Source: Lingula anatina (lineage: Eukaryota; Brachiopoda; Lingulata; Lingulida; Lingulidae). Taken from it: a stretch of 64,000 nucleotides of DNA. Every line of letters starts with the position of its first letter. Within the stretch, counting starts at the first letter, position 1. The notes beneath the pieces are model-generated. The model made no database searches. It saw only the letters and a list, made by a program, of their open reading frames with translations, and had not been told where the DNA came from. Where the stretch lies: NCBI RefSeq assembly GCF_001039355.2, contig NW_019775433.1:350109-414108 (forward strand). The letters are read 5' to 3'. Below, one piece after another: positions 37,201 through 47,077 of the stretch. The position numbers and the translations under genes are program-made.

Positions 37201-40200
37201 TACCTTTACATAACACCTAAACCAGAGTGGCTGGTGACTTTGGATGTCTCACAGTGAGTGGAGTCTTTATAATAATAATAATAATAATGATAATAATAAT
37301 AATAATATTTATTCAACCTATTGAGTTACATAAATAAATTTCGTTGTATTGAGATCTGAAATAGATAAAAACAGGCCATGATACAAAAATTGAGTTTAAA
37401 GCTGAAAATTGACATGTTAACAATGTTAGATGGAAAATTTTTATGGGTGTATTTGGAACGGAGTTAACTTAGACGAAAGATAGGCTAACGACACAATTTG
37501 TCGAATCTTTTAAAAAAACTAACTAGAACTAATGTTTAATCTTAATAGCAAAAGTTTCTAAATGATTCACTTAAAATGATTCACTCTAAATGATTCACTT
37601 AAAATGTTCGTCTAAAATGCGTCAAAGAAGTTATAAAGTAACACCGCGCCTCTTACTTTTTCAGCAACAAACTAAAAGCTCTTCCAGAGTGGCTTCCGGA
37701 TTGTTTCTTCCTTCAAAAGCTGCAGGCCAGCTACAACAGGATCACAACGCTGCCACCAAGGTTAGTACTGAGCGGTTAATACACAACGCTGCCGCCAAGT
37801 TTAGTATTGAGCGGTTAATACACGAGCCGATATATTAATTCTACTTTGAGAACGGTTGTAGAACGTCGCATCTATCACAATGGCACTACTGCATTCAATT
37901 TACACGCTCGGGGTTATTGAACCTCCCTTAACTAAATAAGAATAAAACTCTATTGTCATATCCTAATGGGTGTCTTCTTGCAGGATATTCCTAGACTCCA
38001 AGAAGCTCAAGTTTTTGTGGGTGGACCATAACGAGCTGGAGCAGCTTCCCCAGGACGTGGACGCCTTCTACGTGGAGGAACTTCACGTTGAGAACAACAA
38101 GATCAGGCTGCTGCCGGCGGACTTCCTAAGGAACGCTAACAAGTAAGCTAGTCAAACGAAGTCACCCCTTCTGGTAGTCTACTAAAATTTTCCATTGGAG
38201 CATCCATAACTTTTTGGTAAAATATCAATACCAATTTTCGGCCTCAATTACTTTTGGGAAACAAGAAATCCGTAATTAAATTTATAAGCTATGTATTCAG
38301 TAAAGTAAAACATGAAAAATGTTCTTATTAATGATGAAAGTGCTCGGCAGCTGCAGAAGTATTGGAGGATTTTTTTTCGTGTTTTTCACAAATGCATTTC
38401 TCTCAATCAATTCTCAAAACGTGTAAATCTCCCTATAGATTACGAGTCTTCAATGCGACCAGCAACAAGTTGACCAGTCTCCCTGACCTGAGCCCAGTCC
38501 AGGACCTGAACAAAATCCAGGAACTGTATCTGAGTGGGAACTTCCTGCAGGACGAGTCGTTCACCACCCTGTGTGGATACCAGAGACTTAAGTGTCTGCA
38601 CATAGCGCATAACGATATCTACGAGATCTTTGAACGGTAAAATGGTTTAAGGCACAATATCTACTTGGCATTTAATTTTTTAAGAATGTGGTTCTTTAAA
38701 GAAAAGGCATATCCATAAAGCACATCATTACAGTTTTGAAAAAAAATTTAAACGTAAAAGAAAAATACATTAACAAACATAATGTTTGCAGACATTTGAA
38801 TGTTAATGTTTTGGACGGAACATTTTCGTAAGATAAGTTTGATTCGTATGACAAGTTATGAAACATTTGCAAGTTGAAATATTTCAGCTTCGTCAAATAC
38901 ATATACCAGATAAAATCCGTTGGAAAGAGTCTTTATTTGTCCGAGCAGAAGGTAATGTCGACCTTATGATCTGGTTCCAGAGATGTGAGTCGCCTGCAAG
39001 CTTTGCAAGAGTTGAACATCTCCGAGAATAAGCTCAAGTTTCTACCGGACGCCATCACACGTCTTCCCGACCTGCGCGTCCTGAGAGCTCACTCCAACAT
39101 GCTGCGTTACCTGCCAGACTTTGGACGCTCTTCAAACCTCAAGGTGAGCCACCTGGGCGACTGTATGCGACATGGTGTTTGAAGTTAACAAGAAAAGTAA
39201 ATTTTCCAAAGCTAATCAGAATTTTTTTAATGTGATGGAAGTAAGATATGCTTTCTGGACTTTAACAGTGTGGTTTCAGAAATAAGAAATCCTACAGAAA
39301 TTGTTCCTACTCAATTACACAATAAATATTAAATAAAATTTGAAGACAAGACCGTGACAAAACGAAGAATACCAAATCGTGCAGTATAGGCTTATATAGT
39401 TTATATGGTATTTCAAGTGCAGGGTGACACGTAAAAAATAGTTCATATTTTGTATGGTATGTCACAGGTGCTGGACGTGGGCTTGAACCGCCTTCTGGAC
39501 ACCTCTGTCACTGATCTCATGTCCTCCCAGATTGACCTGCTGGACATGTCCTGTAACACTCAGATGAGGGTGGACATGAAGGAACTACAGTCTGTCAGGT
39601 ACACGTCGTCATGGTTTCACATTGTCATAATAATAATTATTAATCACTGGTACATCAGCAGTAAAAGATATGATATTCAAACGAGGAGAACCGTTCCTGT
39701 CACGAGGGAATAGAGTCGCGCTTGAGACATTTGTGTTTTTCACCATGATTATTGCACAAACCATGTCACAAGGTATCACTTTTTATACCAAATAAAACAT
39801 TTTGCTTTTTACATATTGGAATGTAAATGTAGTATATATAATCGACTTTTTGGATTGATTTGGTAATGTAAAGTGACCTCAGTTTCATACGCGTTTGTTT
39901 GTTTGTTTGTTTAAGCATCTCATCTCATATTGGGATAGAATTTCTTCCTAGATGCCTTAATAGAACATTTTCGTAAATTCTTCTCCAGGCGATACAAAGA
40001 CATCAACATGATAGACATGACAGGCCAGAACCGAACTTTACCCGGTTTGGACAATAGAGGGCGCACTAGTGGTGGAGACGATCCATGTCCTTGGAATCTT
40101 GGATTCTCAGAAACATCTGGGATACGAAATAAGTAAGATTATTACATATCACGTCTTCTTAAATCGAAACCGTTGTTTGTTGGTGTTTGTTGGCATAATA

Positions 40201-43200
40201 CGCAGTAAAGCTTTAATCATGTAGGCCTACTTTTTATATTCAGAATTTTTATTTATTTTATTTAAACGTAAAAGAAATTGTAAAAAAGCAACATGTTGAA
40301 CTACCGCAGGTAATTGTACCTTTCTGTTTCTATGGAAAAATAGTTTAAATATATGCATGCAAAATTTTAGGCTATGTGTGGCGTCAATTAAGATGGCAAA
40401 GTATGACGAAGGACAGGCGTTGCTCGGGGTGTTTGATGGCGGACTGAATAACGAAGTGCCGAAAATCTTGGCAGATCGGATCCCAGATCTAATTAGAAGA
40501 GAACGATACGAGAAAGAAAACAGGGATGAGTACATGAAATACACCTTCCTAACCGCCCACAGGTAAAGACTGAACTACCGAGATGGGTGCAAGTTCCGTA
40601 ATGAATGTGTGCAAGATGCGCGCGAACTTTATGAGATCGTTCTCATTTAATACATACGAGATGTTTGGTAATTTAGGTAATGTAACAGATTCCGCTGAGA
40701 ATGAAATTTGAAGCCTTATTAGCTTAATCTTGTTTAAAAAGAATTTACTGTATGTAATAATAGATTTATTATGCATCAAGTACATTGAGAAGCAACAAGT
40801 TCAACCCCTTTTAAATTCAACGTAATAGACAACTATTCGTTCAGTATCGTTTCCCCCATTTATATAGGCCTATTATTTTCTAGAGAGTTAAGACACAAAG
40901 GCCAGAGACTGGGCGCTTCCGGTGCTGTCTGTCACATAAGAAGACTGTTTGAGAATAGAGACCGCTACAAACTGGAGGTGGCAAACGCTGGTGACGTCAG
41001 CATAGTGATGTCACGTGGCGGAGAGGCGGTGTGTCTGACTAAGTTGCACACCATTGAAGATAGTCCAGATGAGTGCCAGAGAATTTGTAAATCCGATGGA
41101 ATCATCACAGAGGTAGTAACTTAATATTCTGTCACTAACATTTGGCTCACATTTTTTCCTTCTCTTCTATATCTGTTTTGATATGTTCAGTACATTAAAG
41201 ACACATTTCAAATAAATATCAAATGCACTTTACCTGAGTTTCATTGTATAGTACATAACTCTCTTCAGCCACACTTTATCAGTGTTTTCTCCAGCCATGT
41301 TCGTTTCTTTGATATCCAGATTACACAAGATCTGAATATTTCTATTCTATTCTATTCTATTCTATTCTATTCTATTCTATTCTATTCTATTCTCAGACTT
41401 TACAATAAATAACATATTTGGAAATGGCCCGTTTCAGGACAACAAAGTCAACGGCGTCTGCAACTGTACGAAGCAGCTGGGCTGCAGTTACCTATTCCCC
41501 CACATAATCCCCGACCCCCACACCGAGAGGATTACCCTAAAGCCAGAAGACCAGTGCCTCATCATCGCCAATAGAGGGCTCTGGCAGTACGTGTCTTACC
41601 AAGAGGCGGTCTGGGAGGTGGAGAGCCTTTCCAATCCTGTTATGGCGGCAAAACGGCTGCAGGATCTTGCCCAGAGTTATGGGTCGAGAGAAAACATTTG
41701 TATACTTGGTGAGAAAGTCATTTCTATATTTATGACAATAATGAAATTAAAACAAATGTTTAAAAATCTAAACACTTCACTGAATTTTGAAACGTTTAAA
41801 ACTTAAAAGTAAAACTGTGAATAACCGTGAATAACCCTTGCATAACACTTGTCTATAAAATTTAATTTATATCGACAGCCCTATACTTGACGTAAATTGT
41901 AGCTCTTTTCGCCTTGTAGTAATTTTAACTTACAAATGTTTCTGTGTGATTTATTTATTCAGTTTTTATTAATACTGTTGGGCATAACGCACAGTTTAAG
42001 TCAACCAATGAATAAGTCAGTCTTTCGAAAGAATTAGTAAAAAATATCATATATCATTATTAATTTATTTAATATATTCTAGTGTTGAAGCTGTTCATAC
42101 CAGAGCTGGAATTGCAGAGAGACATCCTCAGCCCACTCCGCCTGGAGCTTCAGAACCTCCGGGAGGGTATTGACGTCGATAACGAAAGTGATCGCCAGTC
42201 TGACGTCAGCAGTCAGGACAGCGCAAGGTGCACTGGTCCCGAGACGGAACCGGAAGACGTCGATATAGTCGACAACAGGCGGCGGCGAGTGCGAAGTCCA
42301 AGACGGAACCGACCAGCAGCATCCGATGTTCAGGTGCGCCCTCTACCGGGGCACAGATACCGCAGGCGGGATGACGCAGAAGAGTGGGCCAGCATAATCC
42401 AACAGCGTCTCTCCGAGGAGGTCAAGGATAAGGAGCTTAAATATTCGGTGGCGGATATCGCAATCGCCATCGAGGAAGTGGAAACGCAACTGCCGAGAAA
42501 GGAGACGAAGAAACCCTCTCTTCGTGACGTAGAGAACTGGCTGACGTCACGAGAACCTGTACCATGGGAGAGATCAGATTCCCAACAACTTGTCATGCCT
42601 TCGGAAGTCGTGAGGCGAGAGCAGAAGAAAAAAGCTGAGAGCATCACCGACACCGAGTCCACTCTGCTGAGACCATCTCAGATTAAGAAATCGACCAGGT
42701 TGAAAGATAGCAGGCGGCAGTACAACACGCTGCCTGTGTCCCGAAGCAAAGGAATGGCCAATGATGACAGTGCCCTCAGCGACCACTCCAGTAAGCTGTC
42801 AGGGATGATCAAGGCCACGCCCCGGAAGCACAAGGCCAAGACCATCCACGGTTTACGGGGCGGGAAGTACAAGACGGAGGCTGCGTCCTACCTCACCACC
42901 TGCATTAAACGTCGACAGGGTCAGGAAATCGCCAGCATCTTAAGCGAGCTTGTGAAGACAGACCATCCTGATAAACAGACGCAAGGTGAAAGTACAGAAG
43001 AAACCCGAGACAGTGGCAAAACGCAGAACAAACTTCATGATAACGTCCAAACAATTTTTCATTCAGAGACTGATTCTCAACTTCCCGAAAGTTCAGATGC
43101 AAAACTTAAAGGAGCTCAATCCGACACGTGGAACGAGACACTTGGAAGTGGTTATGACAACGAGGTGTACAGCACAGATGCGTCTACCTCGGACAGAGAC

Positions 43201-43809
43201 CGAAGAGTAAGCGATTCAAGGTTCGTGTACGAGGAGATTCACTTGGATCGGACCCATGATATGAACGCAAGGTCAGACTCCGAGTCGTCCTTCGCGCCGC
43301 CCTCTCAGTCGCCGGTAGACACGTCATCAGTCGTGGACCACCCTGCGACTCAGGTGGTGGAAGTCGAGGTCCATAATGATGACCCAGAGTCACTAGAAGT
43401 TCCCAGAGTGAGGCTGAGACGGAGGAATATTCCCATGGGCAGTTTCGGTCGCGCGGCTGCAGCACGTGCACGCATGAGAACAAATGGTTCAAACGATCGA
43501 CCAATCAGCGACGGCTCTGACGATGTTCAGTCAATGACAACTGCGGGAAGTTTTGAAGCCATCTACTCGAGCGTGGACCAGCATTCCCAGACCGACTCGT
43601 ACTCCAGCGAGACAGTGACAATATCGAATTTAAGTGACTCGGCAAAGGAGACGGATATTGATTCGTTGTACGCAAAAGTGCGCAAGGGGAGCAAGACGCC
43701 GGCCTTAGAGGGCTGGGAAGACCCCAGCGACAGGGTATCGGCCATTTACCTGGACGACACTCTAAGAGATTCCGAAAGCATAGAGAGTATCATTATCACT
43801 CATCTATAG
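22721..43809 (+). CDS. PHLPP: PH domain leucine-rich-repeat protein phosphatase (PHLPP1/2 type)
   Basis: PP2C-class Ser/Thr phosphatase that in animals removes the hydrophobic-motif phosphate of AKT and PKC. Using one copy of the duplicated block, the exons are 22721-23386, fifteen internal exons (see the two copies) and 42083-43809. They sum to 5,130 coding nt, giving 1,709 residues, close to human PHLPP1. Domains: ubiquitin/RA-like fold (about 100-221), PH (222-327), about 20 leucine-rich repeats (328-856), PP2C (856-1134), Ser-rich tail (1135-1709) ending THL, a class I PDZ ligand. Exon 1 ends in phase 1, as does the last block exon, so the block can be read once or twice without breaking frame. 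Read twice, the product would be 2,622 residues with doubled PH-LRR-PP2C. The double reading is probably an assembly artefact. Confidence 0.93.
24865..25381 (+). CDS. PHLPP: PHLPP PH domain, copy 1 (exons 2-3)
   Basis: Exons 24865-24999 and 25200-25381 encode a PH domain of about 105 residues: KPFHDGTYSRNQLQAWVEV, a basic strand with RRLCIISGTRLYIYRG, then SVEEVSIKGHERCLKL, a VFLSFSSE strand and the C-terminal Trp helix (YAKWRKKCKK). In PHLPPs the PH domain binds phosphoinositides and is needed for action on PKC. Differs from copy 2 at one residue (Ser in VSIKG versus Cys). Confidence 0.92.
25645..25942. other. 298-bp segment present only in copy 1
   Basis: Copy 2 reads from CACAG straight to TGATATAC at about 34317, while copy 1 has 298 extra bases here. 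They include an A-rich run and, near the right edge, a doubled TATACTGAACTATA. No terminal inverted repeat was seen, so insertion or deletion cannot be decided. Confidence 0.8.
25989..30575 (+). CDS. PHLPP: PHLPP leucine-rich repeats, copy 1 (exons 4-12)
   Basis: Exons: 25989-26164, 26466-26612, 27290-27744, 28171-28231, 28620-28715, 28935-29093, 29394-29591, 29957-30119, 30445-30575. They encode about 529 residues of tandem LRRs of the form LxxLxLxxNxLxxLP, for example LRSLNLADNNLGVIP, LQALHIHNNHLTSLP, LQELNISENKLKFLP and LRVLRAHSNMLRYLP. The solenoid is a substrate and partner-binding surface. Residues differing from copy 2: Ser/Asn and Ile/Met in STVAIM, and Met/Leu in LLDKMKY. Confidence 0.93.
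26230..26259 (+). repeat. (CTGT)n microsatellite, copy 1
   Basis: CTGT/TTGT repeat of about seven units in the intron after exon 4, shorter in copy 2 (about 34600-34624), with further CTGT runs downstream in both copies. Confidence 0.85.
27061..27199. mobile_element. MITE A remnant in copy 1 (right part only)
   Basis: Homologous to the right-hand 140 bases of the complete element at 35554-35908, including ATTTCTATGAATTGTTTACA and the terminal ACGAACAGTT, and followed by TTAA (27200-27203). The left part is missing because of a deletion joining GCTGCTTTGG to ATGTGATGTG. Confidence 0.75.
27962..27991. repeat. Perfect short hairpin
   Basis: ATTTCTTTGTGGCA, a 2-base spacer, then its exact reverse complement (14-bp arms). 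The equivalent place in copy 2 (about 36665-36693) is degraded. Confidence 0.8.
28079..28133 (+). repeat. (GT)n(GA)n compound microsatellite, copy 1
   Basis: About 11 GT units followed by about 16 GA units in the intron before exon 7. The copy 2 allele at about 37133-37162 is much shorter. Confidence 0.95.
28248..28280 (+). repeat. (AAT)n microsatellite, copy 1
   Basis: About 11 AAT units just after exon 7. The copy 2 allele at 37269-37307 is longer and interrupted by TGA. Confidence 0.95.
29614..29717 (+). repeat. 26-bp minisatellite, four perfect units (copy 1 only)
   Basis: Exactly four head-to-tail units of ATCTACTTGGCATTTAATTA plus CAGCAC, directly after exon 10. Copy 2 has one partial unit at this place followed by unrelated sequence, so the array expanded on one allele or copy only. 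Confidence 0.95.
30962..32642 (+). CDS. PHLPP: PHLPP PP2C phosphatase domain, copy 1 (exons 13-16)
   Basis: Exons 30962-31105, 31340-31531, 31853-32081 and 32372-32642. The sequence runs from NLGFSETSGIRNKLCVASI through GVFDGG (metal-binding Asp, about residue 926 of the single-unit protein), GASGAVCHI, VANAGDVSIVMSRGGEAV and ITEDNKVNGV to ANRGLWQYVS and SYGSRENICIL. The canonical second DG is replaced by RG, as is usual in PHLPPs. The final metal-ligand Asp of PP2Cs is Glu here (about 1129). Confidence 0.92.
32281..32325 (+). repeat. (TATTC)n microsatellite, copy 1
   Basis: About eight to nine TATTC units ahead of exon 16. The copy 2 allele at 41341-41392 has about ten units. Confidence 0.95.
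32785..32785. other. Single-N join between the two copies
   Basis: One N exactly at the boundary of the duplicated blocks. It looks like a scaffold join between two contigs that should have overlapped. Confidence 0.97.
33539..34069 (+). CDS. PHLPP: PHLPP PH domain, copy 2 (exons 2'-3')
   Basis: Exons 33539-33673 and 33888-34069, same lengths and phases as copy 1. One amino-acid change (Cys in EEVCIKG). The acceptor reading (phase 1 G plus GC) is compatible with splicing from either exon 1 or copy-1 exon 16. Confidence 0.9.
34361..39598 (+). CDS. PHLPP: PHLPP leucine-rich repeats, copy 2 (exons 4'-12')
   Basis: Exons: 34361-34536, 34835-34981, 35999-36453, 37193-37253, 37665-37760, 37984-38142, 38439-38636, 38981-39143, 39468-39598. 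Every exon has the same length as its copy-1 partner and an intact frame. Exon 6' carries about ten of the roughly 31 nucleotide differences. There is no sign of relaxed constraint: most changes are synonymous. Confidence 0.92.
35554..35908. mobile_element. MITE A: 355-bp TTAA-flanked element (copy 2)
   Basis: Flanked by TTAA on both sides (35550-35553 and 35909-35912), with inverted ends AGGGATAACAACTGTTC and, reading inward from the right, AGGGATATCAACTGTTC. The interior includes a T-rich stretch. It has no coding capacity. TTAA target duplication points to the piggyBac-type transposition class. Confidence 0.8.
36731..37070. mobile_element. MITE B: 340-bp TTAA-flanked element (copy 2 only)
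   Basis: TTAA at 36727-36730 and 37071-37074; 19-20-bp inverted ends (AGGGGATAATAACTCTTCGT against AGGGATAATAACTCTTCGT). It is the same family as MITE A, in opposite orientation. Copy 1 has an empty site at about 28028 (TACTAAAGCATT), so the two copies are polymorphic for the insertion. It contains a perfect 26-bp palindrome at 36903-36928. Confidence 0.88.
39989..41708 (+). CDS. PHLPP: PHLPP PP2C phosphatase domain, copy 2 (exons 13'-16')
   Basis: Exons 39989-40132, 40371-40562, 40884-41112 and 41438-41708. The protein is identical to copy 1 over this domain as far as I can read, including GVFDGG and the SRENIC variant, with only silent changes. Confidence 0.92.
42083..43809 (+). CDS. PHLPP: PHLPP last exon: C-terminal tail
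   Basis: The acceptor at 42081-42082 joins phase 1 G from exon 16 to TG, giving Val, then LKLFIPELELQRDI. The 575-residue tail is rich in Ser, Asp, Glu and Arg, is probably disordered, and contains many potential phosphosites and basic patches (RRRRVRSPRRNR, RLRRRNIPMGSFGRAAAARA). It ends IIITHL; the last three residues fit a class I PDZ-binding motif, as PHLPPs also carry. The stop codon TAG is at 43807-43809. The exon is single-copy, outside the duplicated block. Confidence 0.9.
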
Positions 43810-44859
43810 CATCAACAGCAGAGATGCTCCTCAATCACTGGTTTCATCTACAGTAGATTTATCATTTATATTATTCACAGAGAAACGGTATTGTAGAACA
43901 TTAGTAAAATTCATTATGTGTAAAGTTCGCAGTAAAACTGTTAACCTATAAAGTCAGAGTAGGGATTTTCACGGTTACGTGGTAAATTATACGTGTTTAT
44001 CCGTTAAACCGTACCAAAACCAGATGATATTTCGGTTGCCATTTCAGCTGAAGCTCAATACGTACAGCTGCGCCCTGGTGGAATGAATATTGTCTAGAAG
44101 TTGCTAATGTGCTTCTTAGTGTTAAAGGAAGCACTGAAATGTGTAGCCATTAGATTTTCATATAAACCCTTTTTAATCTGCCCATATTAACAGCGTAAAC
44201 CCAAAGTGAAGTTTCAGTGAAATGTAACATGTTATCAGCAAAATCATTGATAAGCAGTTTCTAATTTGTAACTAGTCGTGACGTACGATGTTAACTGTAT
44301 TCGTACTGCTGTCCACGCACTATACAGAGATATTTGTTGTTACTCTTCCATGTAGATCAAGATCAAACCATGTTAAAACTTTACTATTCCACAACCAAAA
44401 TAACCAAAATGTTGTGTTGTGTCATTACATATAATATTTCTATATAGAAGGTCATTTTTTCTAGCTGGTGTCATGGAGTTGATGGTGGCCTGATGACTTA
44501 TAGCCTTAATTAACTTAAAGTGAGTCTCGGTAAGAACACAGCCTTGGTTCACTGAAGGTGAAGTACCAGCATGTACTCAGCATACCTGCTGTTTGCGTTC
44601 GAATGCTCAGTCTTCAACAGTGTGCTGAGAAGAGGACATAAGTTCGGACGCTGTTATCTGGATGTCGTAAATACAAAATGTATTAGCACAGTTAGTACCG
44701 AACTCCACGCGCCTACAGAGTATGGCTTATAATTACTGCTAAGATGATGTACAGCGTTATTTGAAGCGTTGGGAGTAAAATAGTGTTCCTTCTTCTCACA
44801 CAGAGTGCACAACTAACAAATAATGTGTAGTGATAAAATGTTTTTGCTACCCACTGTAA

Positions 44860-44860
44860 A

Positions 44861-44914
<54 letters not shown>
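44860..44914 (+). repeat. (TTA)n microsatellite
   Basis: About 18 perfect TTA units in the PHLPP 3' flank. Confidence 0.97.
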
Positions 44915-44915
<1 letters not shown>

Positions 44916-45769
44916 CAGATGATTCCCTTGCTTTAACATGATAACCATTGCTACATTGAGCCACTATTTTCTGAGAGACGCATTATAAGATATCGTATAA
45001 ACTATAATAAATTATCATTTTTCTCTCTCTCTTTGTGTGTATGTTTGTTTGAGAGAGGAGAGAGAGAGCGTGCGTCCACTGTATTTGAGAGCAGAAGACC
45101 CAGAGTTTTATGGGGAGAGGGGGAATTAGAGTTAAAACAGCTTTTACTTCGATCGGTGTAGTAGTAGCAAGGAGCACCAGTGCGTGTTTGTGTGTGTTCG
45201 CGCGCGAATGAGAGAAGATGGAAGTTGAGGAAGAGAGAAAGGTGGAACGAGAAAAGCAGAAAATGAGAAATGTACGTGCATTGGTATTTTGAAATTGCTG
45301 ACAGATTTCGGTGAAATAAATGCCGCAGTAATATTAATTCCTAAACGGCAAAAGTCACTCCAGGTTTGGTAAACAAACACGAACGTTATGGTACAAGGTC
45401 ACTCAAGCGGGAAACGCGGTCACCTTGGATGTGATCTTGCAATAACATTGCCCCGTAATCAGGGTACGAAATGGTCCATTTCTGTCAGCCTCGGTCCAGT
45501 TGTGGGGGCAAAATCGCAAAAAAAGCGGGAATAATGCGTTTCCAAGAATATGTTGAGCGCTTGTGCACGATACCGTGTGATCAGACACGAAAATATATCT
45601 GGACTGGTGCAGATGTGAATGACGTCATCAGACATACAAACTGTATTTCGGCGTGAACGACTTTATATATATTTACCTTACCCTAAGCAGGCGTACTAGG
45701 ATAATATCCTGACGCTGCAGTAGTTGAATTAGTGCAGTGCTTATTCTGTTTACTGGTTTTGGTGATGAC

Positions 45770-45789
45770 AAAAAAAAAAAAAAAAAAAA
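45770..45789 (+). repeat. A20 homopolymer
   Basis: Twenty A bases in the intergenic region. No upstream retroposed gene was recognised. Confidence 0.85.
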
Positions 45790-47050
45790 GTTACGCGTGC
45801 CGGGTGCATGTTGTTAGTAATCAAGAAATAATCTGATAATACCGGTTGGGCACGAGTAGCATTATGTCACCCAGAAAGGTAGATCGGGTTCCTATCAGTC
45901 TATTTGTTCACGATAAAAACATCTTATCAATGCACGCTTGGCAGAGACGGTGATAAAACTATTTTATGAACTTACATAGTCTGTATACGGAATACTATTT
46001 AAGCAATCTGTTTGGATGAATTCTGCCTATAATATTCAATAAAATCGACAGCATCAGGGCAAAACATTCAGGAGTTAAAAATGACGAGCCTTAAAAAGTT
46101 GAATTGTGTGTGTGTGGAGGGGGGGGGCTGCTACAACATCACTTTTACATATAGGAAGATCTGTTTTTTTTTCTGGTGAACATGTTTTTGTGTGGTGAAC
46201 GCATCAGCCTGCATCCCACTCTGAAGTATTATTGTATCTATACAAAGTCACCCATGACTCATCAGATATATTTGGCAAGAGCGATGCCCTTGGTGTCGTA
46301 CAATGTACTTGTTCCAGAAAGAAAATGATATTATTTAGGTTAATTTCAAAAGATTGAATGCACTGGAAAATATTACCATCATCCCTTAGAACCATTATCT
46401 CAGCCAGACAGGGCAGATCAGGTTTTTATCAGAACATATGTTTGCGATAAAAACACAGTATCACTACACGACTGGGAGATACGACAATAAAGCAGAACAG
46501 ATAAAGCTTATGAACTTAAATAATCTGCAACTACCCGGTAAGTAGACTCCAATGTCAAGGCCAACCAAAAACTACAAGCTCAGGGTCCAGCTTTACAAAC
46601 TGATTTTAAAGTCGAACCAGGTGAAACTTGCATGTTGTATTCTACTAAAATAAAATTGCCATTAGTCTTAAAAGACTATCTGTCGAGGAGGGGGGGAAGG
46701 GGAGGGAGTCGAAGTCCCCTTTTAGACGGAAAAGGGCCCGCTCTGAATCAAAATTTGAATGAAGTCACCGCACGTGAAAGGAAAGGAAAGAGAGAAAAAT
46801 CTGACATATTGGGAGATTTTTAGTCTGAGTCGAGAGATAAGAAGATTTGTCCCCAAATCGGGGGACTCCGGTCGAGATCGGGAGTGACAGGTCTGCTAAA
46901 AGTTGAGAGCCTCCCAAAGAAAAAGAAAGATAAATGGATTTATCCGTATTCATTTCTGCAACATATTTGCTTTCCAAGTTTGCTAGTCATTGATACCCGA
47001 TCAATCTCAACTTCTTGGTGCCCTAACCAGCCCTCCACAGCCGGTGTTAG

Positions 47051-47077
47051 CTCATCATCATCATCATCATCATCATC
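47051..47077 (+). repeat. (TCA)n microsatellite
   Basis: About nine TCA units followed by interrupted TCATCC/TCATCG copies up to about 47098. Confidence 0.9.

Larger units (their letters stand above)
32786..41849 (+). repeat. Duplicated block, copy 2 (9.06 kb; PHLPP exons 2-16)
   Basis: Right copy, starting immediately after the N at 32785 at the equivalent of base 24122 and running through the equivalent of the last bases of copy 1 (CATAACACT) into unique sequence. Copy-2-only sequence: about 35395-35770 (the left part of MITE A plus flank) and MITE B at 36731-37070. The extra length comes mainly from these. Confidence 0.97.

Noticed and set aside
24122-41849. A novel phosphatase with two PH-LRR-PP2C cassettes
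   Set aside because: The copies are about 99 % identical in coding sequence, meet at a lone N, and a single copy gives the standard PHLPP length. Assembly duplication of alleles is the simpler reading.
42330-43504. Several 65-110-codon minus-strand frames under the PHLPP tail exon
   Set aside because: They are antisense shadows of the Ser/Arg-rich coding sequence.
45026-45070. CT-rich then GA-rich stretch as a possible cruciform or triplex
   Set aside because: The arms are imperfect simple repeats separated by a GT-rich spacer and need no special explanation.
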